From NCBI GenBank assembly GCA_963969365.1, contig OZ017748.1, positions 3,221,001 through 3,285,000 of the forward strand: a DNA stretch of 64,000 bases. The letters are read 5' to 3'. The position numbers were made by a program, and so were the translations under genes. This document shows positions 1 to 12,432 of the stretch, piece by piece. The DNA comes from Asterochloris sp. CNOR1. Lineage: Eukaryota; Chlorophyta; Trebouxiophyceae; Trebouxiales; Trebouxiaceae. How positions within the stretch are numbered: position 1 is the first letter of the stretch; each line of letters begins with the position of its first letter. The notes under the pieces are model-generated. The model was not told the origin of the DNA, ran no database searches, and was given only the letters and a program-made list of their open reading frames with translations.

Positions 1-220
1 CATCTGGTCTGCTTGTGTTCATAAGCTGGGTTTTACACGTGTTAATCTTGCTTGGCGCATTTTGTCAGCTTGTTTGTGACAAGCTGACCTGCCTCAGCTA
101 GATACATGTCAGTCCAGTGGGCTTGTGGGCCTATGTTCAGCTCAAGGGCTTCAGCAGAGCTGGTCTCTGGTGGGCTTGTAAGGTCGGCGCAGGGTTTCCT
201 CAGATAAGCTGCTTTGCATG

Positions 221-3200
221 CAGATCTGGTGGCCCCCGGCACAACTGAGGATCCAGGAGCTCCCGGCGAGGCAGCTGCAGCCCAGGCACAGGCGTACTCA
301 GCTGCCTACTCCCACGCAGGCAGCTATGGGTACAGCAGCTGGTATGGGGCCTATGCAGGGCAGCCCATGCCAGACCTGGGAGCCTCAGCGGCATTGGCAG
401 CGCCTGCAGTGGGCGCTGCTGAGGAGCCCCCTGCCCCGGGGATGGAGGGAGCAGAGCCGCTGCCACCAGGTAGGGCGGCACATCTAGTGCTGCCGCTGTC
501 GCTGCATGGGTGCAGTGCTGAAAGACTAGAGCGGCTGCCGAGTGAGGCCTGTGGCACATGGATGGAAAGGCAGAGCTGCAGCCACCAGGTAGGACAGCTC
601 TGGCTGCTGTGCTGTGTTGATGCCCTGCTGCAGGACCACCACTGCTGCTAAGAGGACCCCAGGCAAGAGGGGACAGGCCTCCCCCTGCCAGATTGTAAAG
701 CAAAATCCGCTGTCACTGCTGGAGGAGGTGTACAGGCTGTATGCATAATGCAGCAGGGCAGTGAGGCAGGCACAGACCCAAGAGTACAAGTAAATGCAAG
801 GGCTCACTTCAGCTGCCCATTTGCTGCAGGCATGGGCAGATATGCAGCAGCCACCCTGCTCATGCTGCTGCTGAGGGCCTACAGCAGTTTGATCGCAGCA
901 GCTTTGCTCAAGCGTAGCTGCCACCGGTGCTGCAGGCGAGGATGACGCTGCAGCCTCAGCCGCTGCTGAGGCTGCTGCCCTGGCCTGGCAGCAGGCTGGG
1001 TACGATTACTCTGCTTATGGAGCCTACGCAGCCTGGCCAGGCTATGAGGGGTATGAGGGCATGTATGGCTACCAGGGCTACTATGACCCAGCTGCCTATG
1101 CGCAGTATGCGGCTGCCTCTGGCGCTGAGGCAGCCCCAGCAGCAGCAGGCACAGATGCGGCAGCCCCAGCGGAGTCCCAGGCTGGAGCGGAGGCGGACCA
1201 GGAGGACACCAAGTCACATCCACAGGCGGCGCAGAGTTTGGCAGAGGGTGGCCCGGCAGTGCAGGGTGGGGACGGCAGCGGCAACTTGGCGGCAGAGGCA
1301 GCTGCAGAGTGAGTGAGCGAGCCTGGCATGCATGCAGTGCCTCTTCTGGGAACTGGAGGCGGGAGGGGGGGGAGGCTGCAGCATGGTGTTTGCATGGCAG
1401 CAGCAAGCCATCAGGACAGGCGGCTGCACAGAGGGAGTCTTGCTGGCCTGCATACACTTCTCAGTCTGCCTCAGGAAGCATCAGCAGTCATGCTACTTTA
1501 AATTCTTGTCTGCCTTGTTACACATATTCTTCCAGAGTGATAGCCTGGCATTGACATGCACGCACACACTGGCTGCATGTGATGCTGGGCCGTGATGCAG
1601 GACAGCCCTCACCTCAGCAGTGAGGGTGCTGTGAGCCAGTTCCCAGCAGCTGCACTCACACCAGCTGCCTTTGATGCAGGAGCAGTGATGCAGCCCAGCC
1701 CAAGGCGGCGCCCGCCAAGTCCAAGCCTGCTGTGCCAGTGGTGCAAGTGAAGCTGCCCAAGCAGTTTTACGAGAAGCAGCGGCAGCGGCAGGCCCAGGAA
1801 GCTGAGCGCAGGAAGGCAGCCATCGCAGAGGCTGCAGCTGAGCAGGTGAGGCCTGCCCAGGAAACTCCTGCTGAGGCATCGTCACTTTGACGGCTGGTGC
1901 AGCTGGGCAAATAGGCAGGTGATCTTTGGCTGAAGCTCTGCTGAGGCCTGGGATGCTGGGTGCAGAACGCTGCCAGAGCAACAGAGGCAGCTGAGCAAGG
2001 GGGCTGGCTCGGCAGGCGGTGCTGAGTTCATGCAGAACAGCCTCTCAGCCAACACTTGCTGGTGGCCTGCTGATGTGAGCTTCACAGCACTGTGTTGCCT
2101 GTCAAGCAGGTGGCCAAGGCGAAGGCGGCTGCAGAAGCACGGCGTCAGGCTGAGCGGGCGGAGCTGGAGCGGCTGGCATCTGAGCGTCGTGCTGCCGGGC
2201 TTGCATCCCCCTCACCGGAGCGCCAGGCTTCACCCTCACAGCCGCCTGCTATAGCAGTGACACGTGGGTCTAGAGACTATTCATGCTGCTTCACTGTAAT
2301 GCAAGCCAGACGTCACATTCCATGCCGCCGGGACAGCCGGCCCTGCAGGCCATACACAAGTAGATCTCAAAAGCAGCACTTGCTTCCCTGCATGTCTGCC
2401 AAGCCTCAAGGTACAGCATGCCTGCTGTGGCAGAGACCTGTGGGTGGGCTTGCTGGCAGCACACAGATGGCTGACACATGGCGTGATTCTCTGTGAGCTG
2501 CTGCTTATGCATCCGCGCTCATGGCTCAGATGCCGAATTCTTGACGAGCTCGGGCGCTGAAGTGGTTGCCCCTGTGTGCGTATGACACTCACTGCAGGAA
2601 GCAACTGTGTACATCGCCGCCCAGCAGGTCACCACCTTCAAGGCATCCGCAAGATGTTCTGGCACCTCAGCGCCACCCTGCCCAAGCACCTTGCTGACCT
2701 GGCACAGAGCTTGAATGATGCCGGCTCTGCACGGCATGACCTGACACCTCCAGCAGAGAGGTCTGACAGGTCTAGCACGGCAGCATGACCTTTCCATGGT
2801 TCTTTTTGTGCAGACGGCACCGCGACGACACCAGCAACAGCGAAAGGGAGGCAGCGTCGGCGGCGCAGCCGCACCCGGTGGGGCGCTGACCACGACAGGG
2901 CGGAGGAGGCACACCGCCATGGGCGCAGCTGGTCTCAGGGCAGATCCAGATCGCCGCAGCCGCGCTTCTCTGGCCATAGGTGGGCTTGTCCAGCCAATTG
3001 GTTGAACTAAGCATTCTGGTGTCAGCGGCAGGGACATGTGAGACCCAAAAGTGGTTCTGGGCTGCAATGAGCAGACGGCTGCATGGGTCCAGCTGTGGTA
3101 CAGTGTGGGTGCTTGCACAGCAGCCAAGCAGCAGCAGCAAGCCCTTGCAAGTCAGATCTGCACAGGCCCAAGTCTGCCTCCCAGCAGCAAGCCCTCTCAG

Positions 3201-4484
3201 AGCAGCCATGTGTGTAGGCTAAACCCCCCTGCCCCTCCCTGATCTGCAGGCAGAGGCGGGCTCCAGAGCATGGATCTCCAAGGAGGGGCTACCAGCGTGA
3301 GGCATATGAGGACGCGCCACCCAATCGCTATACCCCACCGCCCCTGCAGGTCTGTGCGTCGGGTACCTGGTGCTCAACATTGATGATTGCTGTGTGTAAG
3401 GCTTGGGGCTGCTGCTGCCTCTGCTCCAGGGCTGGCCACCCTGGCATACATGCGGAGGCGCTGCCTGTGCGCAGCCTTGCCCTAAGAACCAGGATGCAGT
3501 CTCTCAAGTGCATGCTCAGTTGATGCTGGACGCTAGCTGTGCACCTGTGGCTGCCCACCAACAAGCACATCTTCTACACAGGGTCCATAGACTGCCTTAG
3601 CTGAGACGTGTGCCCTCCCTTCTCAGGCTGCGCACAGAATGAGCCAGCAGAGCTCATGACCTCATGGTGGCTTATTGATTGCAGGAGGACGAGCCTCACC
3701 CAGAGCCCAAAAAGGTTGCAGAGCCTGCAGAGCCATCAGAGGAGGAGGAGGGAGAAATCGCAGAGGAGGGGGAGGTGCAGGCACCACCGCCACAGGTGTG
3801 TGAACCCATCATGTGCATGAGTGCTGAAGATCTACATCTACAGGTCTCCTGTCTAGTGCCACCAAAACCTCTGGGAGCACCTGACGGATGCAAGCACTGC
3901 TGCCCCTGGTCTGCGGCACCTGCAACTTGATGTTGCCCAGGTGGGCGCTGCTCTTCTGCCTTCTGCTTTGGACGACCTTGCAGCCAAGTGCAGTCAGGGA
4001 CCACAGCAGTGGTGGTTGGTCACGGGTGGGTGCTCATCACAATGCACAGGCTGCCCTGCTGAACTGATACAGCAGATATGCAGCCATCAAAAGGGTACAG
4101 TCTGGCTTATACATGAGTCGCCTGTGCAGCGCCAGCAATGCTAGTGCTGCTCACTGCCTGCAGGCGGCGCCAGCAGCACAACTGCCTGCGGGACCTCCCT
4201 CCCGCTTTGGCAGCTCACCCCACCCTCCACCCCAAAGTCGAGGGCGAGCAGACCCGTACTCAGCTGACTTTCAGAGGCAACGCGGCACGTGGGGCTACCA
4301 GGACAGGCGTGGGCACCCTGCAGACTGGGAGCGTCACGGCCCCCGTTCTGCAGGCTGGGCCCCCCAGCCCCACCCGGCCTACCCTGATTCATACCATGAC
4401 TCTGAGGAAGAGGACCCGTACAACATTGCTCTCCTGCAAAACAGTGGCTCAGGCATTCCTGGCCCCAGGAAATCAACTCTGTGA
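221..4484 (+). CDS. Arg/Ser/Tyr/Ala-rich, probably RNA-processing protein (5' end outside window)
   Basis: Unidentified protein whose composition resembles RNA-processing factors. Exons I can follow: about 221-470 and 936-1310 (Tyr/Gly/Ala-rich, with runs such as YDYSAYGAYAAW and YGYQGYYDPAAYAQY); 1685-1845 and 2110-2263 (charged helix with KQFYEKQRQRQAQEAERRK and ARRQAERAELERLASERR); one or more exons at 2.6-2.97 kb, where frame and edges are unclear; 3250-3348 (RRAPEHGSPRRGYQREAYED); 3685-3795 (acidic, EEEEGEIAEEGE); and the last exon 4165-4484 (RQRGTWGYQDRRGH, acid patch DSEEEDPYNIALL). These features recall SR-related or SWAP-type splicing proteins, but I see no RRM, SURP, G-patch or zinc finger in the part present. 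No convincing ATG precedes the first exon, so upstream exons are expected. The stop at 4484 is clear. Function is inferred from composition only. Confidence 0.5.
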
Positions 4485-5140
4485 ATTTTGACCCTGAATC
4501 GGCAACAATTCATATTGCTGGCACAATTCTGAAAATTGCTAGGCCCAAAGCCGCTGACAATCCACAACTACAAGGAGGGGTGCAACAGGGACATCGTCAG
4601 AGCCCTGCTGGCAAGATTTCCAGCGCACAGAGTGACATGCTGCAATGAACTCAGCCGCCTGTGTTGTCTGTGTTTTTTATTGTCATGGTAAACTCTGGCC
4701 ACACCAAAGGTCTGCCTTTGCAAAGTGGGCTGCAGCACAGCGCCTGCAGAGCCTCCACAAATGCACTCAAGTTGTCCTGCTTGCGGGGCTGTCTGTGCCA
4801 CTGAAGCCCACACATTCACTCAACAGTCATGAAGCCTGGCTAAGGTCACTCCATCCATAAGAGAAACATTTGGGAGCGGCTTCTCCACATGCCCGCTTCC
4901 GGAGGACTGGTCAGCAAGGCCTCAGTGAGTATCAATTGCTCCTGGTCCTGAGGAGTCTGCCACACAGCGATGGAGCCTGCTGCCATTAGCCGCATCAGCT
5001 AGTGATTCCTTTAACATATCATGCTCAAAACTAGACTATGGTGGCTTCCTGGATTCACAGTTGGAGCATCCTTCTGCCCGTTCATGTCGGCCTGGAAGCA
5101 GCCGCTCATCTTAGCAGGATTGGCTCAGTGAATCAAGCCC
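4485..5140. other. Intergenic gap, no gene recognised
   Basis: This holds the 3' flank of the Arg/Ser-rich gene and the presumed promoter of the next plus-strand gene. Short open frames occur on both strands, but none resembles a family I know. No TATA box, tRNA-like fold or repeat stood out. Confidence 0.4.
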
Positions 5141-8100
5141 ATGCCGGAGAGGACCACAGGCGCCTCCCAGCTAGCAGGCTGCCTGCCTACTATGCTGAAT
5201 GAAGAGGCTGCAGAAGTCAAGGAAACAGCATCCCAGGGCACTGAACCTCCATATGTAGCCACACCACTTGCAGGCTTGGATGTGCCAGATGCAAGGGGTA
5301 GTCAGCGGCCTCTAGGTGAGCAGGCACATGCATTGCACGCTGCGGATTGCGCGCGGCAACACACAACAGTTGCATCGACCGGCACTGCACATGCCATGCA
5401 CGTTTTAAAGACGCAGTTGTCTGGCTGGCAGGTGACATGATCAACGCCAGGCTCAATGAGGAGTGGAGCGCGGCCAACGCGCCCCGGGAGCTGCAGCAGC
5501 AGCCTGCTGACAGCGTGGCCTTCCTGTTCAGCATGCTGCAGCCAGAGGTGATGGCCAAAGTGGAGCCTCTGGCAAAGATCAACTTGGCAATGGCGCCACT
5601 CTTCCTTAGCAGGTCAGGAACTTAACAGGGGCACATGCATAGAGGAGGCACTGAACACTGCAGCAGGTATGGCACCTTTCCAAGATCTACCTGGCCGTGG
5701 TGCCCCTGTGTCCCTCAGATGGTGAGCATGCAGGGCTGTGCTGGGGTGATGGCTGGGTTACAGTACATGTGTGGTGCAATGTTCAAGCCTGCTGGGACTG
5801 TGGGCTTTCCCAGCATGCTACGCATGGCTGCCACACCAGCCCATGCCAGCGCACGGAACCTCTGATAATGTTGCCTCCTTGTCGTGCCGGCAACACAAGC
5901 TTGCTAGCTCGAAAAGGCCAGCTTCTGCTCATCAAGCACCCTTACGGTGCTGACCGCCTCCCTGCCATGTAGGCAGCACAAGCAGAACCTTGGCAGCGGC
6001 CTGAAGACGCTGGCAGAAACCCTGCAGCACAGCGATGATGAGTGGGTGCGCATCATGGCTGCAGCAGCAGGCCAGTACAGCGGGCCCCTCATCCTGGCAG
6101 CCGTTGAGAAGCTCAGCGTGCCAGTGAGCTATGATCCTCTGCTGCTGTACAAAGCTGCATGCCTCCCCAGAGCACAGCTGCAGAGTTAATACAGTGGACC
6201 CCTCACCGGGCAGCTGTTGAGGAGCTCAGCTCGCCGGCAAGGCCCTTGAGTCTGCTTTGTGTGCATCGCTGCATGCCTCCTCAAAGCAGCAAGGAAGCAC
6301 AGCGCCGCATGACGCCCTGAACTTCAAGTCTTGCTCTACTGCATTCACAACCCTGTGCACGGCCACGTATCTGCAATCATCGAGAACCCCTGCCTTCACT
6401 GTTCAGGTGGCCAAGACCATGCAGGAGCTAAGGGTTGGCCTCAACTCTGCACAGCAAACATCCTTCCAGCCTCTTGAGGTGTGAACATTTCACCATGCCC
6501 TGCGGCACCACACACGTGCGCTCTCGACAGGTGCTCTTCCTGTCTCAGCATGGCGAGAGCAGCACTGTGCCCTCTGTGCACCATGCTCTGTCAATCCATG
6601 TTGCTCCTCACCTGGGCACTGTGGATGCTCTGTCTGATGTGGCTGTGCCTGGCATCAGCACCTTCACGCAGGCTGCAACTTCTCAAAAGCCAGTTCATGC
6701 ATCACGTCTTGTATAGCAGCGCATCCTGCTCAGCTGGGCACACAATTGCATACCTACACATATGGCTGCTCTTGGCATTGACACCTGAAACACCCGCTGT
6801 TGACCCATTCTGCAACTTATTTATCTGGGACCATGTCAGTTGGGCATGGAGATGCAGTTCGACATGTGACTCTTGGCAGCAACATGTCAGACACCATACG
6901 TTGCTGCTCTTCCTGCAGTCAGGCTACCTGGGTGCTGCTGCTCTCTGCAGCCAGCAGCCGCAGCAGCACGACCACTTCACGGTCAGATCGAGTGCTGCTG
7001 GCTCCCCCTCTCAGGTGGTGCAGCTGGGCAAGCTGATGTCTCGGACAGCTGTGTCAGCAGCAGCTGCAGCGGTGTCCTCTGCTGACTCCACACAGCGCCG
7101 TGCACAGATCGCTGTGGGCTCCAGCGGACGAGCTGTGCCATCTGGTAAGCTGTGGCTGAGGCCCCTGCAGTGCTGCATACTTCGCGGCAGTAAGGCTGCC
7201 ATCCATCTGCTTGAGATAGGTATAGCACACTGCCAGGGTCTGTCAGCCGCCACTTGGCATCCTCTTTGTCCAGTCACGCAGCCATGCGCATGAAGCTGCC
7301 CTGCGTGCTGCACACTGCATGTCTGGTCACTGCATGTCCAGCAGCCACCTGGTCTGTGCAGGCGGCCCTGCAAGCAAGGGGAAGGCATCGGCAGGGCTCT
7401 TCCTCAACACCAGGCGACCATTGCCCTCACGAGTGAGCTGATGCGGTGGCACAAGTGCCCAAACTTGGCGGCATGGTAGCTGCAGATGCATGGCTGTCAT
7501 GCTGCCAGGAGCTGCACACTTCTTGTGCTCATGTTCAGTGTGCAGAACGTGTGCAAGCCTGGCTGCCTGACGGCTCTGGAGCTGCGTAATTCCTGCACCA
7601 GTGTCTCATGTGAGGTTACCTGCAGGCTGGCCCCACCAAACCCGGTCCTTCAGCAGCTGTGCCATCTAAGCAGGCCAAGCTGCTGGACAGCTCTGTGGCC
7701 GGTGAGCTTCAGGCCAAGCGTGTGGCTGCGCAGCGCAGAGGCAAGCCCCTGGCCAGGTGGGCTGCCCGCGAACTCGACGGTGCATGCCCTGGACCACATG
7801 AGGCAGCCACTGTGTGGCCTGCTGTGCGCATCTCATCTGCAGCAAGGGCCTCATGAGCCAAACCCTGTTGCAGGGACCATGCTTGACAGGCTGTGTGTAG
7901 AGAACAGCGGCATCGGGCAGCTCTGTTAAATGTTTCAGCGTGTGCAAGTCTCGTGGTGCAGGCCAGCCGCAGCCCCATCAGAGGCGCAGCGACCTGCAAA
8001 GCATGCAAGGGTGGATAGCCAGCCGGCTGCTCAGGCTCCAGCTGCTCAAGCCCAGCCAGAGGTTGCACACGGTGATGAGGATGGCCCCATCTTCACCCCA

Positions 8101-8190
8101 GACACTCCTCCCTATGAGCCTGAGTGGACAAACCATGGCTGTGCTGGAAGCGCACGAGAACTCTATAAACAGCCAGGCATGCCCCTGTGA
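5141..8190 (+). CDS. Hypothetical protein with helical N-terminal half and basic/acidic C-terminal tail
   Basis: Not recognised. Probable exons: 5141-5300 (starts MPERTTGASQ); 5433-5611 (helical, DMINARLNEEWSAANAPREL, then QPEVMAKVEPLAKINLAMAP); 5969-6125 (TLAETLQHSDDEWVRIMAAA, QYSGPLILAAVEKL); 6405-6480 (VAKTMQELRVGLNSAQQ); about 6919-7145 (Ser/Ala-rich, QLGKLMSRTAVSAAAAAVSS); 7627-7757 (PSKQAKLLDSSV, basic RVAAQRRGKPLAR); and 7963-8190. The last exon has a nuclear-signal-like RPAKHARV followed by acidic DEDGPIFTPDTPPYEPEW. The layout suggests a nuclear protein with a small helical domain and a disordered tail. That is inference. The start at 5141 is the first ATG of the first convincing exon. 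Exon edges between 6.1 and 7.6 kb are weakly supported. Confidence 0.4.
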
Positions 8191-8294
8191 ATGATCATTG
8201 GTTGGAACCCAGTCCCTGGCAGTGTGCACTGCTGGCCCAAGGCAGGGGCCAGGGCACAGACGAGTTTCAGCCTGACATGCAATCCAGGTGAAGG

Positions 8295-11200
8295 CTAATG
8301 TCTTTGGTCAGAGAGTTTGAGCTGCAGGGCCCTGTGCAGGATAGCGTGGACGTCAACAGAGGGGTAGCGCTGCAGCAGTTTGAGGTTCTGTGAAAAGTCC
8401 CCCTGCAACAGCTCCTCGCGTATGTTGACCAGCATTGCCACACAGATGCGCAGGAGTGAGTCCCTCCTTCCAGTTGGGTCGCTCAAAAGGGTGTCCCAGA
8501 TGCGCACAGCGTCGGGAAATGAAAATTCCTGTGTCAAGAGCAGAGTGATCCATCGGAAGGCATAGAAATGGGCGTCCACCTGCAGGCAGAGAAGGGATTT
8601 TTAAATTAGGACTAATTGCTGGGCCACTGCCAGACATTGTGGGTACAGCGCATTGCTTGCAAGACTGTGCCGACCTGAAATAGTAGATATGCCCAAGCTG
8701 ATTGTGATGCCCATTGATGTATGTGCAGCAGACTGCTGAGCAGGAGACCTTGGGTGTGACCAGATCTGGGTGCCTGACCAGAGCACATTGTCATGCTGCT
8801 CTACCACTTGCACGCTGTAGTGAGAAGGAGCTGGCAGGCTGCTGTGCAGAAGCAGCAGACCTTGCAGCGTTCCAGATGCGACCAGAGCTCATGGTCGTGC
8901 TGCTGCAGCAGGGCGTTGAGCTCCCCAATGGTGGCTCGGATGCCCATTGTGCTGTTGTCCTGCAGCAGCATGCCATGAGACATGCCTGTGACCCTGTGCA
9001 CAGGCATTCGCTGCTGCAAACGTCTTGGACAGCCCCAGCAGCAGCAGCAGTGCAGCAACTGCAGGCCAGGTGTGCAGCCTCATTGACCTTCTGCAAGGGC
9101 GTCGCGCTGCAGCCCTGCAGGCTGCCAGGTGCAGGGCAGCACTCATGCCCAGCTGCCTCATCAGCCAAACTGTTTCAGAGCAAGACTGATGTCATTGGTC
9201 TGTAGGCCATCAGCTGTTTACAGAGTCGGCCCCGAAACCCGCTGAATGTACGGCTACAAGCAGACCAACCAGCTGACTGCAGCAGTGTGCAGGCTCACCA
9301 GCTGTTTGCAGAAGTGGTCTCGAAACTCGCTGATGAGGTCCATGAGGCAGTAGAAGGCATCTGCCTCAGCATGCCTGGCTGCCTCCCTGTTGGGGTCAGT
9401 CTTAAACTGGAAGTAGATAGGGGCGTACAGCTCGTTCATGCCTTGCACGTATCTGATGCCGGGGTTCAGCTTAGCATAGATGAAGAGAGCCCGCTTGCAT
9501 TCCTGCGGCACATGCCCAGTGTTCAGTCAGGGAGCAGCAAGTACCCTGCTGGCTGACATGCCTGTAACTGCAAGGCAGCAGTGCGGGTCACAGTGCAAGA
9601 CACATCCGGACTGAGCCAGAGACAGACACTCCTGCAAAAAATTCCTTGCAGCAAGGGGCAGCAGCAACAGGCAGCCCCGTCCTGGTGCAGCAGTGGTTTC
9701 CAGCTTCTTTGAGCTTGAGCCCCCAGCTTCCGGATGCTGTTCATGCCTCTGCAGGGTGGGCGGCCAGGTCATTAAGAGGCACTGGTCCCCACCTCATGCT
9801 TCTGGGTGCCAGTTTGGTTAGCCATCTACCTGCTGCTGCAGGTCTAGGCCCATGATACACTGAGCTAGCACTTGGCCACGCACCCATCCACCTCCAACCC
9901 CCAGATTTGTAGGGGTTCAGCGTCAGCTGCCTTTCACCCAAGCACCTGCTGCTGCTGGCCATGTCATTGGTTAGCTGAGCACGCACGTGGCCAGGCATGA
10001 ACTCCATCTGCAGGGTGCCACCTTCACCTTGCGGGGCTGTTTGTGGCCCTGTATGCCGCCATCAGGTCACTTGGCTAGTTATCAAAGGTGCAACCTTAAA
10101 CCTTGCGGTGCTAGGAGCGGCCCTTTTAGCCACTATCCTTTCACTGGGCCAGGACCCAGCGGGGATGCGCAGCAGCTGGCAGAGCAGTCCCTCACCTTGC
10201 GGTTCCTAGGCAGCCAAGCCCCCACTCCTGCAGCACTGCCATCAGGTCAATGAGCAACAAGACCTGCCAGGCCGGGCCCCCCTGCCTGCAGAAGCAGTAT
10301 CCGCATCTATCCGCGGTCCTGGTGACAGCCTGACAGGCCAGGCACCTGCTTCTGCAGGCTGGGCTGTCGCGTCACAGAGCAAGCAGTGCCAGTCGTGCTT
10401 TGGCCCCTGCCGGCAGAGCAGTCTCCTCACCTTGCAGTGCTGACTGGCGGCCACACGTGCTGCTGTACATTCTCCCCAAGCAGTTGCAGAGTAGACAGAT
10501 TGCCAGAAGGTGAGCACAGGCTGCGTGCTGGTCATTGCTCATGGCGAGGTGACCCCACCTCACGATGCTGGGTGGCAGCCTGATCGCTCCCGCTGAAGAA
10601 GTGCATGTCGGGGTGGGTGCGCATCACATCGCGGTCTATCTGCTCCTTCATCTCCCCATCCTGCAGCAGTCAGAGCAGCTCAAAGTTCGACTGCTGGTTG
10701 CCTCTGGTTCCGATGCAGGAGTGGCATTGTAAGGCATGTCATGTCAAGGTCAACCTGCCCCTTCAGCTCCCATCCTGCAGCAAAGATCCTGCAGGTCAAT
10801 ATATCTCATCTGGGCATGTGCTAAAGCATGGCCCCTCAGCGTAGTCAGTTTGCAGATGAAACACCTCCAGTTCCCCATCATGGCAACTCTGAGCAGCCAT
10901 AGAACAGCAGTGGTGCAGCAACCAGTATCATAATCTGCCAGGTCCTGCAGCCTTGATGTGCACGCCTGATTGCAGGAGCCACGGATTGGGCCAGGCAACT
11001 GCATCAGGGTCAGCAAGCAGGCCTGCCACTGCAGCACTTGCTGCAGGCAGCCTGCTGACTTGTTGTTGCTCTGGGTGCCAGTCATGCGCCTGTCCAGGCA
11101 GACTGCTTGATGGCTGGTGTTCTGCTGTGCATTCCGGCTGGAGAGCAGCTCCTGCAGTGCATGTCTGGATGGCAGCTCAGACTGTCTAAGTCTTCCTTTG

Positions 11201-12205
11201 TGATTGCTGCTGACAGACAGTCACATGAGGCCAACCTCTGCAGGCAATGTTGTCCCACTATACTTACATGACCACAGCGCTGTGAGCATGCAGCAGACCG
11301 CCTTGCTGCATCATAGCACTGCAGCAGCACACCATACAACTTTTCTCACACGAAGCTGCTGACCTGGAAGTAGACTCTCCATATGCTGTCGTCTGACTGG
11401 CTCAGCGGGTGGTCGTTGTGGGAGCCCGACCCCAGCTTGTCAGTTTCCAGAACCAGCTCCTGCAGTCCGCGACAGAGCATTGAGAAATGTTTGATGCAGG
11501 CATGCAGACAGGAGAGGAACCAGCCTGCCTCCTGAGGCAGATACAGCGACACAAGGACAGGGCATGCATGTGCTCAGCCACTGAGCAGCTGCGAGGCCTG
11601 ATATGGGCCTGTCAGCATTGAGGTAGCATGTGCCTGCCATCTGGTGCCCACCTTGCAGAATTGGTTGTAGGCTTTCCTCTTTGCCGTGAGGATGCCTTCC
11701 CATTGTGACGCATCTGGGGGCAGGTACCCCAGCAGCAGCTGCAGGCAGGCCAAGTCAAGTGGTTTCGTGGAAACCACCCTTGCTGTGAGCAGCTTGGCGC
11801 ATTGCAAAGCCAACATATTCCAATGGAACAGCCCTTGCTTTTGAGAGTGCCAGTGCATTGCACAATGCTGCCAGACGCAGCAGACAGATGCAAGGCTGCC
11901 GGTCTCCATGGAAACGCCAGGTAAGCAAACTTGATGGATGAACACTGCCATGAAGCATTCCCCTGACAGAGTGCAGCTTAGCTCATTAAACCTCTGCCTA
12001 CCTTCCACACCACAGGTCTGAGGCCCTCCCTGTCTGGTATGCCATGGTAGGCAAGCTTTTGCAGATTGGTCATGCTGATGCTGTTCTTTCTGAGCTCCTC
12101 CTGAAACCTCTTGACACGGGCCTCATGAGATGGGCTCCCAGTGGCCCCCAAGGGCCCACTGTCATCGCCAATGCTGGTGGCCAGGTTCACTGACTGGCCT
12201 GCCAT
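8295..12205 (-). CDS. TBC1D13: TBC-domain Rab GTPase-activating protein, TBC1D13 type
   Basis: Predicted GTPase-activating protein for a Rab GTPase in membrane traffic. Reading leftward, exons are 12205-12002, 11738-11652, about 11459-11365, about 10661-10553, 9502-9299, 8959-8861 and 8579-8295. The family motifs appear in order: the GIPDREGLRPVVWK arginine-finger block, LLLGYLP, IRYVQGMNELYAPIYF carrying the glutamine finger, FYCLMDLISEFRDHF, the DNSTMGI block, and FYAFRWITLLLTQEF followed by PDAVRIWDTLLSD. The DNS block plus the late FRW block match TBC1D13 rather than generic TBC proteins. Both catalytic finger residues (Arg in LRPVVW, Gln in YVQG) are present, so an active GAP is expected. 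The start MAGQSVNLATS lies 228 bases from the SMU1 start, giving a divergent pair. The intron at 9503-10552 is about 1 kb and built largely of exon-edge copies. Confidence 0.88.
9780..10580. repeat. Decayed copies of an exon donor edge inside a TBC1D13 intron
   Basis: The real exon end at 10553 reads, on the plus strand, CACCTCACGATGCTGGGTGG. Related segments recur near 9788, 10024, 10098, 10191 and 10431, each with a CACCTTGC or CACCTCATGCTTCTGGGTG core. The copies at 10178 and 10415 also share the preceding GGCAGAGCAGTC. Spacing is irregular (roughly 75-240 bases) and the copies are diverged, so this is an old amplification, not a fresh tandem array. Confidence 0.6.
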
Positions 12206-12432
12206 GATTGCTACCCCATCTCAGGAGCTGCAATCCAAACTGGGAAGGATCCTGCAACAATCACATGCCAACAAGCTGGCAGAGATTCTCAGCCAGCACT
12301 TGGCAATGTTGATGGTCTGACTGAACGTGGGCACTGTGGAATGTGATTTGGTCTTCTTTGCTGCAATCAGCTTCAGAGCTGCCTGAAAGCCTGTGGGCTC
12401 GGGATCGGAGGGTAGCAGGAGCCAAGGCAGTC
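12206..12432. promoter_or_regulatory. Shared divergent promoter region, TBC1D13 / SMU1
   Basis: The 227 bases between the two oppositely oriented start codons must hold both 5' leaders and promoters. I see no clear TATA box or other motif. The assignment rests on gene orientation alone. Confidence 0.4.

Noticed and set aside
6481-7293. 270-codon open frame as a stand-alone gene
   Set aside because: The first two thirds are Leu/Cys/His-rich low-quality sequence with intron-like content. Only the stretch around 6919-7145 looks like an exon of the surrounding hypothetical gene.
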